This document shows, in pieces, positions 28,065 through 37,193 of a stretch of DNA of 64,000 bases (within the stretch, counting starts at the first letter, position 1; each line of letters opens with the position of its first letter). The stretch comes from Desulfonatronospira sp964577315 (GTDB lineage: Bacteria > Desulfobacterota > Desulfovibrionia > Desulfovibrionales > Desulfonatronovibrionaceae), in the NCBI GenBank assembly GCA_964577315.1, contig CAZNYT010000001.1:1-64000 (forward strand), written 5' to 3'. The translations under genes and the position numbers were made by a program. The notes under the pieces were generated by a model. The model did not search any database, was not told the origin of the DNA, and saw only the letters and a program-made list of their open reading frames with translations.

Positions 28065-28750
28065 CTATCACTTTCTTATCTCAAAGCCTGGATTTTCCCC
28101 ATCCCTGCCAGGCAGGCCCGGATGGGCTGCTAGCCATAGGAGGCGATTTAAGTCCTTCCAGATTGCTAGCAGCCTATTCCCGGGGCATTTTTCCCTGGTA
28201 TAGCTCTGGTTCCCCTATATTATGGTGGTTTCCGGATCCCAGATTGGTACTCTTCCCACGCAACCTGCATATCCCCAAAAGTTTGCGACGTTTGCTCAAC
28301 AAGGGCAAATTCACCATCACTGCGGACCAAGCCTTTGAAAATGTGATCAAATACTGTGCCCGGGTATCAAGGCCCGGAGGTTACGGTACCTGGTTGGTTC
28401 CGGAAATGATCGATGCTTACACCCGCTTGCATCATCTGGGATATGCCCACAGTTTTGAAGCCTGGTACCGGGGAAGGCTGGCAGGGGGCATCTACGGGGT
28501 AGCCATGGGACAGGTTTTTTTCGGTGAATCCATGTTTTATAAGATCTCAGGCGCTTCCAAGGTAGCGATGATACACCTTTGCGCCTATTTGCAACAGCAG
28601 GGATACTTTTTCATGGATTGCCAACAAACCACAAACCACATGCTTGGCTTCGGAGCGGTGGAGCTGTCCAGAAGCACCTTCCTTCATCATCTGCATCAAG
28701 GGCTGAAATGTGGGATAAAGAACAAGCACTGGGAATATGAATACTCCTGA
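28061..28750 (+). CDS. aat: Leucyl/phenylalanyl-tRNA--protein transferase
   Basis: A 229-residue enzyme that adds Leu or Phe from tRNA to proteins beginning with Arg or Lys, creating ClpS substrates. Family segments FPHPCQAGPDGLLAIGGDLS, GIFPWYSSGSPILWW and the catalytic-region GGIYGVAMGQVFFGESMF are all present. The GTG start overlaps the clpA stop (GTGA), so the writer, reader and unfoldase of the N-degron route form one operon. Confidence 0.95.
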   Translation: MTITFLSQSLDFPHPCQAGPDGLLAIGGDLSPSRLLAAYSRGIFPWYSSGSPILWWFPDPRLVLFPRNLHIPKSLRRLLNKGKFTITADQAFENVIKYCARVSRPGGYGTWLVPEMIDAYTRLHHLGYAHSFEAWYRGRLAGGIYGVAMGQVFFGESMFYKISGASKVAMIHLCAYLQQQGYFFMDCQQTTNHMLGFGAVELSRSTFLHHLHQGLKCGIKNKHWEYEYS

Positions 28751-28956
28751 AGCCTTGCAAGAACCTGCTTTTGTGGCGGGCGGTAAAACCGTTTAGGTAT
28801 GCATTTACCGGAAAGACATGGCAGGGCTTAGTGCTCTGATTCGTATGTTCGGTGACCTATCTTATCGTTGAGCTTTCAAACTCACATTAACATGCATAGA
28901 AGTTTATGGGTATTTTACCAGACATAAAACGTCATCATATTTACGAATAGGAGCAC

Positions 28957-29442
28957 TTAGTCTGGTTCGTCCTGCAAGATAGGGGGATGGGCGCTTAAAT
29001 CATAAAAACCTTGTACCGGAAAGCTCAAGGGATAATTGGGCACCTTGCTTAGGGCAATACGCCCGTAATTTTCTCCCTCGGGCATCTCACTCAGGGGCAT
29101 AAGACCTTGAGGCACAGGGAACGAAAGCGGGGCGCTGTTTATGACCTTCAACCTATCTGCGTAGCGTTGCTTTAGGTAGTTTACCAGTTCATCGCGCTCG
29201 TTAGGAGTGAAAGCCTCCATGATAACCTGCTTGGATCTTTCTTCATCCTGGCTCATATGTTCCAGGGCAGTGCCAAGAATCCTTGTCCAATCGTACAGCT
29301 GCTCTTCCTGGGGATCCCAATCCGGGCGATACAGATGTACCTCTACATCTCTTCTCCCCTTAAAAGACTCAATTACCATGGTAACCACGTAAGCCCGCTC
29401 CAAGGGAAGATCCTCTTGAGGAGACACCATGTTTACTTCCAT
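28957..29442 (-). CDS. Conserved-looking hypothetical protein
   Basis: A 161-residue soluble acidic protein I do not recognise. It has no signal peptide or membrane helix. The first ~110 residues look like a mixed alpha/beta domain (a beta-like AYVVTMVIESFKGRRDVEVH strand pair, then helices containing HMSQDEERSKQVIMEAFTPNE); the last ~50 residues are Pro-rich. The ATG at 29442 follows a good AAGGAG, which supports a real gene. It lies 217 bases upstream of nothing related: adk is upstream on the same strand and aat is convergent. Confidence 0.75.
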   Translation of the reverse strand: MEVNMVSPQEDLPLERAYVVTMVIESFKGRRDVEVHLYRPDWDPQEEQLYDWTRILGTALEHMSQDEERSKQVIMEAFTPNERDELVNYLKQRYADRLKVINSAPLSFPVPQGLMPLSEMPEGENYGRIALSKVPNYPLSFPVQGFYDLSAHPPILQDEPD

Positions 29443-29569
29443 TTATACTCCTTTTGATTTCCCCAATGCCAAAAAATTTTCAGCCCTACGGGTAGCACAT
29501 GTTAATGTCTTACCCTCTGGGCCTTACGTGATGTTCTCCTATTGCTCATCCAATCTAAGCCGATAAGAA

Positions 29570-29623
29570 CCGGGGTTGAGGGCAAGGACAGAAAGTGCTA
29601 TCTGACCTTCTTCCCAACCCCGG
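29570..29623 (-). terminator. Stem-loop downstream of adk, possible terminator
   Basis: Nine-bp arms (CCGGGGTTG at 29570-29578 with 29615-29623) enclose a partly paired 36-base loop. Reading from adk the stem is followed by TTCTTA, only a weak T-tract, so termination is uncertain. Confidence 0.45.
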
Positions 29624-29659
29624 ATTCCGCAGTCCGAAGCCTAATGCTCCAGAAAACTC

Positions 29660-30331
29660 TTAGTCCAGCTGTTTCTGGAGGGCCTCTTTAACCTCTTCTA
29701 TGCTGCCGCTACCATCCAGCTCAATATACTTGAACCCTTCTTTCGGGGCTAATTCCTTGAAGAAGTAAGCAGCAGCCAAAGTCCCGTTCTCAGCATCATA
29801 ATAAATGTCATGGCGCTTATCTATGGCCTCTTCGTCCTGATCGTCGGATCTGGTCTTTAGCTCTCCCCCGCACACCCGGCACTTATCTCCGTCCGGCATA
29901 ATAGCCTCAAAATAAACATTGTTGGGATGATTGGGATCATTCGCGCACAGTCTGCGGCCCATAATCCTTTTCTTGGCAATATCCCTGGGCAGTTGAACCT
30001 CGATAATGTAGTTCAGCTTCATGCCCTCATTCTGCAAGGCTTCCCAAAGCTTCCGAGCCTGATTCGGATTCCGGGGAAAACCATCCAGAAGCCAGCCATT
30101 TTCGCCTTCCTTTTTCAAGGTCTCCAATACCATGGGAACAGTGATTTCATCGGGTACCAATTCCCCCTTATCGATGTACTCCTTGGCCTGTTTACCCAAT
30201 TCGGTGCCCTGCTTGATATGCTCTCGGAAAATAGCTCCAGATTCGATATGGGCCAGGTTATACCTGTTTTTAACCAGGGCACCCTGGGCACCTTTACCGC
30301 TACCGTTGGGACCGAAAATAATGCTGTTCAC
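29660..30331 (-). CDS. adk: Adenylate kinase with metal-binding LID
   Basis: A 223-residue long-form adenylate kinase (2 ADP to ATP + AMP). The P-loop reads GPNGSGKGAQG; the AMP site has SGAIFREHI and LDGFPRNPNQ. The LID has Cys-X5-His-X15-Cys-X2-Cys (CANDPNH ... CRVC), the same spacing as the metal site (Zn, Co or Fe) of the Desulfovibrio gigas enzyme rather than the four-Cys form. A GTG start at 30331 follows a perfect AAGGAGGTG; the longer frame upstream is ignored. Confidence 0.95.
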   Translation of the reverse strand: MNSIIFGPNGSGKGAQGALVKNRYNLAHIESGAIFREHIKQGTELGKQAKEYIDKGELVPDEITVPMVLETLKKEGENGWLLDGFPRNPNQARKLWEALQNEGMKLNYIIEVQLPRDIAKKRIMGRRLCANDPNHPNNVYFEAIMPDGDKCRVCGGELKTRSDDQDEEAIDKRHDIYYDAENGTLAAAYFFKELAPKEGFKYIELDGSGSIEEVKEALQKQLD

Positions 30332-30670
30332 TGCGCACCTCCTTGTTTTAATGAAAATTTGAACAAGAATATCCCTAACTTGATAAGGTGTCAATCAACG
30401 GATAAGAATAATCCAGGCCATTAATAACTTCCCACACCACGGACTATAGCAACAATACAAACTTGAATGGTACCGGATGCACGGACATTAAGTCAAAGAG
30501 AAAGCAACAAAATTGTGGCGGCCTTGACATCCCCAAAACTTGGAATGGCCAAGGGTTAAAACCCTGAAGAATCACGCTGTAGCAATATTTGCTTTAGCTG
30601 GGTTTTGGTGTTAATTTCTTTTTGCCTTGTTGCCTGAATCCATCGAATGTTCCTCATGTCCAGGGAGAAG

Positions 30671-30692
30671 GCAACTATTCACCATATTTTAC
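30671..30692. repeat. Half copy of the dispersed intergenic repeat
   Basis: GGCAACTATTCACCATAT and the next bases match the left end of the repeats at 23046 and 58411, without the right arm. It lies in the 445-base gap between adk and pyrG; I see no gene, tRNA or clear promoter in the rest of that gap. Confidence 0.5.
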
Positions 30693-30776
30693 CAAGGCTT
30701 TAGCGATTGCGCAATTGTAGGTTGCTATATTTCTGCTAGCTCGAATTCTGATTAAAACTTTACTGGATGGAAAACT

Positions 30777-32453
30777 ATGAAGACCAAATTCATTTTCATC
30801 ACCGGCGGCGTGCTATCCTCCTTGGGCAAGGGATTGGCAGCGGCTTCCATAGGTGCCCTGCTCAAGGCTCGTGGCCTCAAAGTAACCATTCAAAAGCTGG
30901 ATCCTTATATCAACGTGGATCCCGGAACCATGAATCCCTTCCAGCACGGCGAGGTTTACGTCACTCGGGATGGTGCTGAAACCGACCTGGATCTAGGGCA
31001 TTACGAAAGGTACCTGGGCCAGCCCATGAGCCAGTTGAACAATTTTACCTCGGGCAGCATTTACCACTCTGTAATTACCAAGGAAAGACGCGGCGATTAT
31101 CTAGGAGGCACAGTCCAAGTTATTCCCCATATCACGGATGAGATCAAAAAATCCATTTTAAGCGTAGCACAGGACCAGGAAGATGTAGCCATAATAGAAG
31201 TGGGCGGAACAGTCGGTGACATTGAGAGCCTGCCCTTCTTGGAGGCCATAAGACAAATGAGAACCGATCTGGGCAAAGAAAACATTTTGTACATTCACCT
31301 CACCCTGGTCCCATACATTAAGGCCGCTGGGGAAATAAAAACCAAGCCCACACAGCACAGCGTAAAGGAGCTGCGCAACATAGGAATACAGGCAGATATC
31401 ATTTTGTGCCGCTGCGAAGTAGATCTGGACCACGATATCAAATCCAAGATTGCCTTATTCTGCAATGTGGATCCGGATGCGGTTTTCACTGCCAAAGACG
31501 TTCAAAGCATTTATGAAGTTCCTCTCATGCTATACGATGAAGGCTTGGATCAAAAGGTGGCCATACTACTCAAGCTACCTGCCAAGAACCCCGATCTTCA
31601 TCCATGGAAAAGCCTGGTGCATCAGCTGCACCAATGCCAAAGCCAGGTGCGTATTGCCATTGTGGGCAAATACGTAGATCTCAAGGAATCCTACAAGAGC
31701 CTGCATGAAGCACTGGTCCATGCCGGCCTGAAACACGAAACCCAGGTTGTTTTTGAATATGTCAACTCCGAGAACTTGACGGAACAAAATTTAAACCATG
31801 CGTTGCAAGGGGTGCACGGCATTCTTGTCCCAGGGGGCTTCGGGTTGCGCGGGATTGAAGGCAAGATTCTGGCCACCCGGCATGCAAGGGAGAACAAGAT
31901 TCCCTTCTTGGGCATCTGCTTGGGGATGCAATGCGCGGTTGTGGAATATGCCCGCAACGTACTCTCCTTGGAAGGCGCGGATTCCCAGGAATTCAACCCC
32001 AATACACCCTACCCGGTGATATACTTGATGACAGAATGGTTTGATTTCAAAAATCAAACCACCCAAAAAAGGGATCTGCATAGCCAAAAAGGCGGGACCA
32101 TGCGCTTGGGTGCTTATCCTTGCGTTCTAACTCCAGGAACCAAAGCCATGCATGCCTACCAAGCCCAAGAAGTATCCGAGCGGCATCGGCACCGGTACGA
32201 ATTCAATATGAAGTTTGCCACCGACTTTGAAAAATCGGGCATGATGCTTAGCGGTATGTCACCGGATGGAAAATTGGTGGAAATCGTTGAACTTCAAGAG
32301 CACCCCTGGTTTGTGGGTTGTCAGTTTCATCCGGAATTTCAATCCAACCCTATGCAGCCGCATCCACTATTCCAGGAATTTGTTCGGGCAGCCAAGGATA
32401 TGGCGTATTGCCGGGAACCTGATACATTGGAAACATCCGCCCCGGAAAATTAA
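30777..32453 (+). CDS. pyrG: CTP synthase
   Basis: A 558-residue glutamine-dependent enzyme making CTP from UTP. The N-terminal synthase domain begins KFIFITGGVLSSLGKGL, and the C-terminal class I glutaminase domain has the nucleophile in FLGICLGMQCAV (~385) and the His/Glu pair in QFHPEFQ (~525). It heads the plus-strand cluster leading into the Kdo genes; CTP is needed to activate Kdo, which may explain the grouping. The kdsA start is 113 bases downstream. Confidence 0.97.
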   Translation: MKTKFIFITGGVLSSLGKGLAAASIGALLKARGLKVTIQKLDPYINVDPGTMNPFQHGEVYVTRDGAETDLDLGHYERYLGQPMSQLNNFTSGSIYHSVITKERRGDYLGGTVQVIPHITDEIKKSILSVAQDQEDVAIIEVGGTVGDIESLPFLEAIRQMRTDLGKENILYIHLTLVPYIKAAGEIKTKPTQHSVKELRNIGIQADIILCRCEVDLDHDIKSKIALFCNVDPDAVFTAKDVQSIYEVPLMLYDEGLDQKVAILLKLPAKNPDLHPWKSLVHQLHQCQSQVRIAIVGKYVDLKESYKSLHEALVHAGLKHETQVVFEYVNSENLTEQNLNHALQGVHGILVPGGFGLRGIEGKILATRHARENKIPFLGICLGMQCAVVEYARNVLSLEGADSQEFNPNTPYPVIYLMTEWFDFKNQTTQKRDLHSQKGGTMRLGAYPCVLTPGTKAMHAYQAQEVSERHRHRYEFNMKFATDFEKSGMMLSGMSPDGKLVEIVELQEHPWFVGCQFHPEFQSNPMQPHPLFQEFVRAAKDMAYCREPDTLETSAPEN

Positions 32454-32566
32454 AAGTGAACTTTGCCTCCTACCGCCCGAACCTAAAAGATCATCCCGGT
32501 TCATTCACTCTCTAAGAGTCTTTCCAATGCATATAATGCAAACTACAAACTAAGGGAATCTGCCAA

Positions 32567-33370
32567 GTGGAAAACCAACCTTATAAAACTCAGCAGGGAC
32601 TCTTTTTCATCCTGGGACCTTGTGTGCTGGAAAACCGGGAGATCACTCTTCGCACGGCCTGGAGACTGGCGGAGATAAAATCTCAACTAGGGATGGAAAT
32701 CGTATTCAAAAGCTCCTTTGACAAGGCCAACCGCAGCTCGGTTCAGGGATTTCGGGGACCGGGAATGGAAACAGGTCTTGAATGGCTCCGAGAGGTAAAA
32801 CAGGAGACTGGACTGCCCCTGATTACAGATATCCATGTACCTGAACAGGCTGATCCTACGTCGGAAGTTGTGGATATCATCCAGATCCCGGCTCTTTTAT
32901 GCCGCCAGACAGACCTGATTTTGGCTGCCTCCCGGACCGGTCGCATCATAAACATAAAGAAAGGACAGTTCATGGCACCCATGGACATGGCTTCAGCTGC
33001 GGATAAGGTATTATCCACTGGCAACAAGCAAGTATGGCTTACTGAAAGGGGCACTGCTTTCGGATACAACAACCTGGTGGTGGATTTCAGGTCTCTTGCC
33101 ATCATGAGCAGCTTGGGGCATCCGGTTATTCTGGACGCTACCCACTCGGTCCAGATCCCAGGAGGGCTGGGCTCTGCCTCCGGAGGCCAGAGGGATTTCG
33201 TACCAGTGCTGGCCCGGGCCGGTTCAGCTGCAGGCTGCAACGGGATATTCATGGAGGTCCATCCGGACCCGGACCATGCCCTGTGCGACGGACCCAATTC
33301 CTGGCCACTTGCGAAAATCCCGGACTTATTAGAGACACTGGCAAAAATCCATAGGGCTACACATGAATAA
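32567..33370 (+). CDS. kdsA: 3-deoxy-8-phosphooctulonate synthase
   Basis: A 267-residue enzyme condensing phosphoenolpyruvate and arabinose-5-phosphate to Kdo-8-phosphate for LPS. Family segments FILGPCVLEN, FKSSFDKANRSS, DIHVPEQ and VILDATHSVQ are present. The start is a GTG. It overlaps kdsC by 8 bases. Confidence 0.95.
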   Translation: MENQPYKTQQGLFFILGPCVLENREITLRTAWRLAEIKSQLGMEIVFKSSFDKANRSSVQGFRGPGMETGLEWLREVKQETGLPLITDIHVPEQADPTSEVVDIIQIPALLCRQTDLILAASRTGRIINIKKGQFMAPMDMASAADKVLSTGNKQVWLTERGTAFGYNNLVVDFRSLAIMSSLGHPVILDATHSVQIPGGLGSASGGQRDFVPVLARAGSAAGCNGIFMEVHPDPDHALCDGPNSWPLAKIPDLLETLAKIHRATHE

Positions 33371-33896
33371 AGATCCGGTTCAAGCCGCTTCCTGCGTCAA
33401 GCTGCTCATTTTGGACGTGGACGGAGTCCTCACGGACGGAGGTCTATACTACGACGGCCAGGGCAATATCTTAAAAAGATTCCACGTTCAGGACGGCTTG
33501 GGTATCAAGCTAGCCCAGGCTGCCGGATTGGACATCGCCGTGATCACCGGCTTGTCCTCAGGGGCTGTAAGAGACAGAGTAAAAGAGCTAGGTATCCGGG
33601 ATTATTTTCCAGGTTATACCCATAAAATGCCCCTGCTTCGTAAATTGGCCCAAGATAAAAAATTAACCTTTGCGCAAATGGCCTACTTAGGCGATGATTG
33701 GGTGGATGCCCAAGCCATGTCACATGTGGGAATGCCCATGGCTGTAGCCAACGCCCAGCCTGAAATAAAAAAACTGGCCTTGTGGATCAGCAGCCACAAA
33801 GGCGGCCATGGTGCCATGCGGGAAGCAGTGAATTTTTTGCTGCACGCCCAGGGTGAACTGTACAAGCAGTGGGAAAAATGGTTGAATCATGCTTAA
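33363..33896 (+). CDS. kdsC: 3-deoxy-manno-octulosonate-8-phosphatase (HAD family)
   Basis: A 177-residue HAD phosphatase, next step after KdsA. Motif I is LLILDVDGVLTDGGLYY (nucleophile Asp plus general acid Asp), motif III is the Lys of THKMPLL, and motif IV is YLGDDWVD. It lacks a cap domain, as in the tetrameric KdsC type. Overlaps of 8 bases on both sides show tight coupling with kdsA and lptC. Confidence 0.93.
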   Translation: MNKDPVQAASCVKLLILDVDGVLTDGGLYYDGQGNILKRFHVQDGLGIKLAQAAGLDIAVITGLSSGAVRDRVKELGIRDYFPGYTHKMPLLRKLAQDKKLTFAQMAYLGDDWVDAQAMSHVGMPMAVANAQPEIKKLALWISSHKGGHGAMREAVNFLLHAQGELYKQWEKWLNHA

Positions 33897-34431
33897 AAAT
33901 CTTGTTCCCATTGTGCTTAGCCTGTTACTGTTTATTTTATTGCTTAGCATGTTCTGGAGAGAAGCCCCCGGGCCTCAAAGAACAGATCAGGATATGGAGG
34001 TGGATCTGAACATCAAAGATTTCACCTTGACCCAGGGCCAAGAGGGCAGACAACTCTGGGAGTTGGACGCCAGCGAGGCCGGATTTCTTCGCGCTGAAAA
34101 TGATTTTTTACTGCATGAACCGGTTATGACCCACTTTGGCAACAACGGATCCGAACCCGTTAAAATTTGGGCCGTTCATGGCCGGGTAGACCAGGACGAG
34201 CAAACGATTTACATGTGGGAGGACGTCCAGGCCGAGTCCCAAGAGATGCAAACCAGTGCTAACAAGGCCACGTACAAGGAAGGGGACAGATATATTCTTT
34301 TGGAGGAGGATGTAGTCTTTACCGGCCGCGGGCTCGTGGTTAATACCCCTATGGCACGCATCCTTCTGGATGAGGATAAAATCCTGGCCACCAACGGCGT
34401 CCGCACCAACATACACAAAAATTCGCCTTGA
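33889..34431 (+). CDS. lptC: LPS export protein LptC
   Basis: A 180-residue bitopic inner-membrane protein: one N-terminal helix (LVPIVLSLLLFILLLSMFW) and a periplasmic beta-jellyroll beginning DLNIKDFTLTQGQEG. It passes LPS from the LptBFG transporter to LptA. Similarity in this family is low; the call also uses its position between kdsC and lptA. Confidence 0.85.
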   Translation: MLKNLVPIVLSLLLFILLLSMFWREAPGPQRTDQDMEVDLNIKDFTLTQGQEGRQLWELDASEAGFLRAENDFLLHEPVMTHFGNNGSEPVKIWAVHGRVDQDEQTIYMWEDVQAESQEMQTSANKATYKEGDRYILLEEDVVFTGRGLVVNTPMARILLDEDKILATNGVRTNIHKNSP

Positions 34432-34473
34432 TTCTGGTGGCCTCCAAAAGACAGAGATAAAAAATAGGCAACT

Positions 34474-34986
34474 ATGCAATACAAACTATATGCCCTGATA
34501 ATTTTACCGGCCTTGTTTTTTTTGCTAGCCCCTGGTCCAGGACTGGCTGAAACCGGGGAAGGCACGGAAATTACCTCCCGGGACATGACCTATACCGGCC
34601 CTGACAATATTGTAGTTTTTACCGGAGACGTACATGTGGTTCGCCCGGATTTCGAGCTCTGGTCCCAAGAGCTCCATGTCCACCTGAAACCTGGGGCAGA
34701 GGGAGAGGATGCTTCCGGCCCAGGTGGAGACGAGAATATCGAAAAAATTATTGCCCGAAAAGAGGTGCGCATCCAGGGAGAGGGCAGAGAGGGATTCTGC
34801 AACTTGTTAACTTATTATCCGGATGTGGAAGAGGTGCACATGGAAGAAGATCCCAAGCTCGTGGAAGGCAGAAACACTGTAGAGGGCGAATTGATCATTC
34901 TCAACCTCAAAGAGAACACCTCCCGAGTAAAAGGTGGTGACAAAAAAAGGGTCCGGGTTATATTTCATCCTGACGAGGAAGAATAG
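34474..34986 (+). CDS. lptA: LPS transport periplasmic protein LptA
   Basis: A 170-residue periplasmic protein with a signal peptide (cleavage probably after GLA, residue ~25) and an OstA beta-jellyroll (ITSRDMTYTGPDNIVVFTGD). An acidic insert around residue 80 is unusual but the repeat pattern continues after it. LptA forms the LPS bridge across the periplasm. Its stop overlaps the lptB start by one base. Confidence 0.87.
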   Translation: MQYKLYALIILPALFFLLAPGPGLAETGEGTEITSRDMTYTGPDNIVVFTGDVHVVRPDFELWSQELHVHLKPGAEGEDASGPGGDENIEKIIARKEVRIQGEGREGFCNLLTYYPDVEEVHMEEDPKLVEGRNTVEGELIILNLKENTSRVKGGDKKRVRVIFHPDEEE

Positions 34987-35708
34987 TGGAAACTCTGCAG
35001 GCCATCGACGTATATAAACAGTTCGGCAAAAGATTGGTAGTAAAAGACATTTCTCTGGATATCACTCAGGGAGAGATTGTTGGGCTTTTGGGTCCCAATG
35101 GAGCCGGGAAAACCACCACTTTTTACATGCTGGTGGGCATAATCGTCCCTGACCAGGGCAGAGTGCTCTTTGGAGAGCAAGATATCACTAGACTTTCCCT
35201 GCCCAAAAGGGCAGACTTGGGCATGAGTTACCTTCCCCAGGAGAGTTCTATCTTTAAAAAACTAACCGTGTATGAGAACCTCATGCTAATATTGGAATAT
35301 ACCTTCAGGGACAAGGCCAAACGCCGGGAGAAGGCCGATTCCCTGATGCACGAGCTAGGCATATCCAAACTATCCGGACAAAAGGCTTCCTTTTTATCCG
35401 GGGGTGAACGCAGACGTCTGGAAATTGCCAGGTCCCTGATCAAGGACCCCAAGTTCATCTTGCTGGACGAGCCCTTTGCTGGCATTGATCCCATTGCTGT
35501 AGACGATATTCAGAATATAATCTTAACCCTGAAACAGAAAAATATCGGGGTGTTGATCTCGGATCACAATGTCCGGGAAACACTAAAGATTTGTGATCGG
35601 GCCTCCTTGGTATATGACGGTCAAGTCATACTCAACGGCAGCCCGGATGAAATAGCCCAAAATGCCCGGGCCAAACAGGTTTATCTAGGTGAATCCTTTC
35701 ATCTGTAA
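34986..35708 (+). CDS. lptB: LPS export ABC transporter ATP-binding protein LptB
   Basis: A 240-residue ABC ATPase. Walker A is GPNGAGKTTTFYMLVG (~38), the signature LSGGERRRLEIARSL (~138) and Walker B FILLDEPFAGIDP. The sequence is typical of the LptB branch and the neighbours confirm the role. A GTG start overlaps the lptA stop. The lptF and lptG permease genes are not in the window. Confidence 0.96.
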   Translation: METLQAIDVYKQFGKRLVVKDISLDITQGEIVGLLGPNGAGKTTTFYMLVGIIVPDQGRVLFGEQDITRLSLPKRADLGMSYLPQESSIFKKLTVYENLMLILEYTFRDKAKRREKADSLMHELGISKLSGQKASFLSGGERRRLEIARSLIKDPKFILLDEPFAGIDPIAVDDIQNIILTLKQKNIGVLISDHNVRETLKICDRASLVYDGQVILNGSPDEIAQNARAKQVYLGESFHL

Positions 35709-35723
35709 TCAGGATGGGAAACT

Positions 35724-37166
35724 ATGTCCCTGGAGCTGAAACAACAACTCAAGCTTTCCCAGCAGCTGGTAATGACCCCACAGCTGCAACAAGCCATCAA
35801 GCTTTTGCAGCTTTCCAGGGTGGAGCTTTTGGAGGTAGTTCAGCAGGAGTTATTGGAAAACCCTGTCCTGGAAGAAGCTCAGTATCAGGAGGACGAGGAT
35901 CAGGTAAGCCGGGAAGAGGGCAACGATCCGCCTAAGGCCAACATAAGCCTGGACGAGCAGGCTATTCTCCAAAATGCGGACTGGGAGAACTATCTGGGGG
36001 AATTTTCCAGCAGCTCCAAGCAAACCGCTTACCAAGAGCGGGAAGTTCCGGAAGAGCTGCAAAGCTTTGAATCCAGGTATTCCTCCAAACCTTCCCTGGA
36101 GGGGCATCTGCTTTGGCAACTTTACTTGCAGGACTATTCTCCCGCGCAGATAAAGATTGGGGAGGAAATAATCGGCAACCTGGATTCCCGGGGGTATCTC
36201 CAGGCTTCCATGCAAGAAATCGCGGTTTCTACCAGCACCGACCCGGAACAGGTGGAAAATGTCTTGCTCCGGGTGCAAAACTTTGATCCAGTCGGGGTTG
36301 CAGCCAGGAACTTGCAGGAATGCCTTTTGGTTCAACTCGATGCTTTAGGAGAAAACGATTCCGTATTAACAGCCTTGATCCAAAATCACCTGGAAGATAT
36401 CGAAAAAAACCGCATTTCTCCTCTTCTGAAGAAATTCGGGATCAGCAAGGAGCTCATGCAGGAATACATAGCCCTGCTGAGAAGCCTGGACCCCTTTCCG
36501 GGCTCCCACTTTGGAGGGGAGGAAGTCATTTATATCAGCCCGGATATTTATGTTTATCCCTATGAGGACGATTTTGCCATAATCCTTAATGAGGAGGGCC
36601 TGCCCTCGCTTCAGTTAAGCCCTTTTTACACCGGCGAAGCGAACAATTTAAAAAGCAATCCCAACAAGCAGGAGAAGGACTACATACAGGAAAAGACCCG
36701 CTCTGCCATTTGGCTCATGAAAAGTTTGCATCAAAGGCAGCGCACCCTGTACAAGGTAATGCAGAGCATTCTCAAGTTTCAAAGGGATTTTTTCAAGCAC
36801 GGCGTAAGTTATTTAAGGCCTCTGATCCTGAAAGAGGTTGCCGAAGATATCGAGATGCACGAATCCACTGTAAGCAGGATTACCACTAATAAATACGTAT
36901 CCACTCCGCATGGCATTTTTGAACTGAAATTCTTCTTCAACAGTTCCCTGAGCATGGATGGAGGCGGACATGTGGGTTCTGAGAGCGTTAAAGCCGCCAT
37001 CAAGAAAATGGTGGGCGAGGAGGACTCCAAGAAACCCTTGAGCGACGAGGCTATTGCCGCCTATTTAAAGGAAAAATTGGATGTAAATATTGCCCGGCGA
37101 ACTGTGGCCAAGTACAGGATGGCTCTAAACATTCCCTCCTCCTCCAAAAGAAAAAAAGTACTTTGA
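35724..37166 (+). CDS. rpoN: RNA polymerase sigma-54 factor
   Basis: A 480-residue sigma-54. Region I is Gln/Leu-rich (LKLSQQLVMTPQLQQAIKLL), followed by an acidic linker, a core-binding domain, a helix-turn-helix (EDIEMHESTVSRITTNKYV) and the C-terminal RpoN box ARRTVAKYRM; the last position is Met where Glu is usual. It needs AAA+ activators at -24/-12 promoters. It lies 15 bases after lptB. Confidence 0.96.
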   Translation: MSLELKQQLKLSQQLVMTPQLQQAIKLLQLSRVELLEVVQQELLENPVLEEAQYQEDEDQVSREEGNDPPKANISLDEQAILQNADWENYLGEFSSSSKQTAYQEREVPEELQSFESRYSSKPSLEGHLLWQLYLQDYSPAQIKIGEEIIGNLDSRGYLQASMQEIAVSTSTDPEQVENVLLRVQNFDPVGVAARNLQECLLVQLDALGENDSVLTALIQNHLEDIEKNRISPLLKKFGISKELMQEYIALLRSLDPFPGSHFGGEEVIYISPDIYVYPYEDDFAIILNEEGLPSLQLSPFYTGEANNLKSNPNKQEKDYIQEKTRSAIWLMKSLHQRQRTLYKVMQSILKFQRDFFKHGVSYLRPLILKEVAEDIEMHESTVSRITTNKYVSTPHGIFELKFFFNSSLSMDGGGHVGSESVKAAIKKMVGEEDSKKPLSDEAIAAYLKEKLDVNIARRTVAKYRMALNIPSSSKRKKVL

Positions 37167-37193
37167 TCAGATATTAAATATAAGGAGGCTGTT

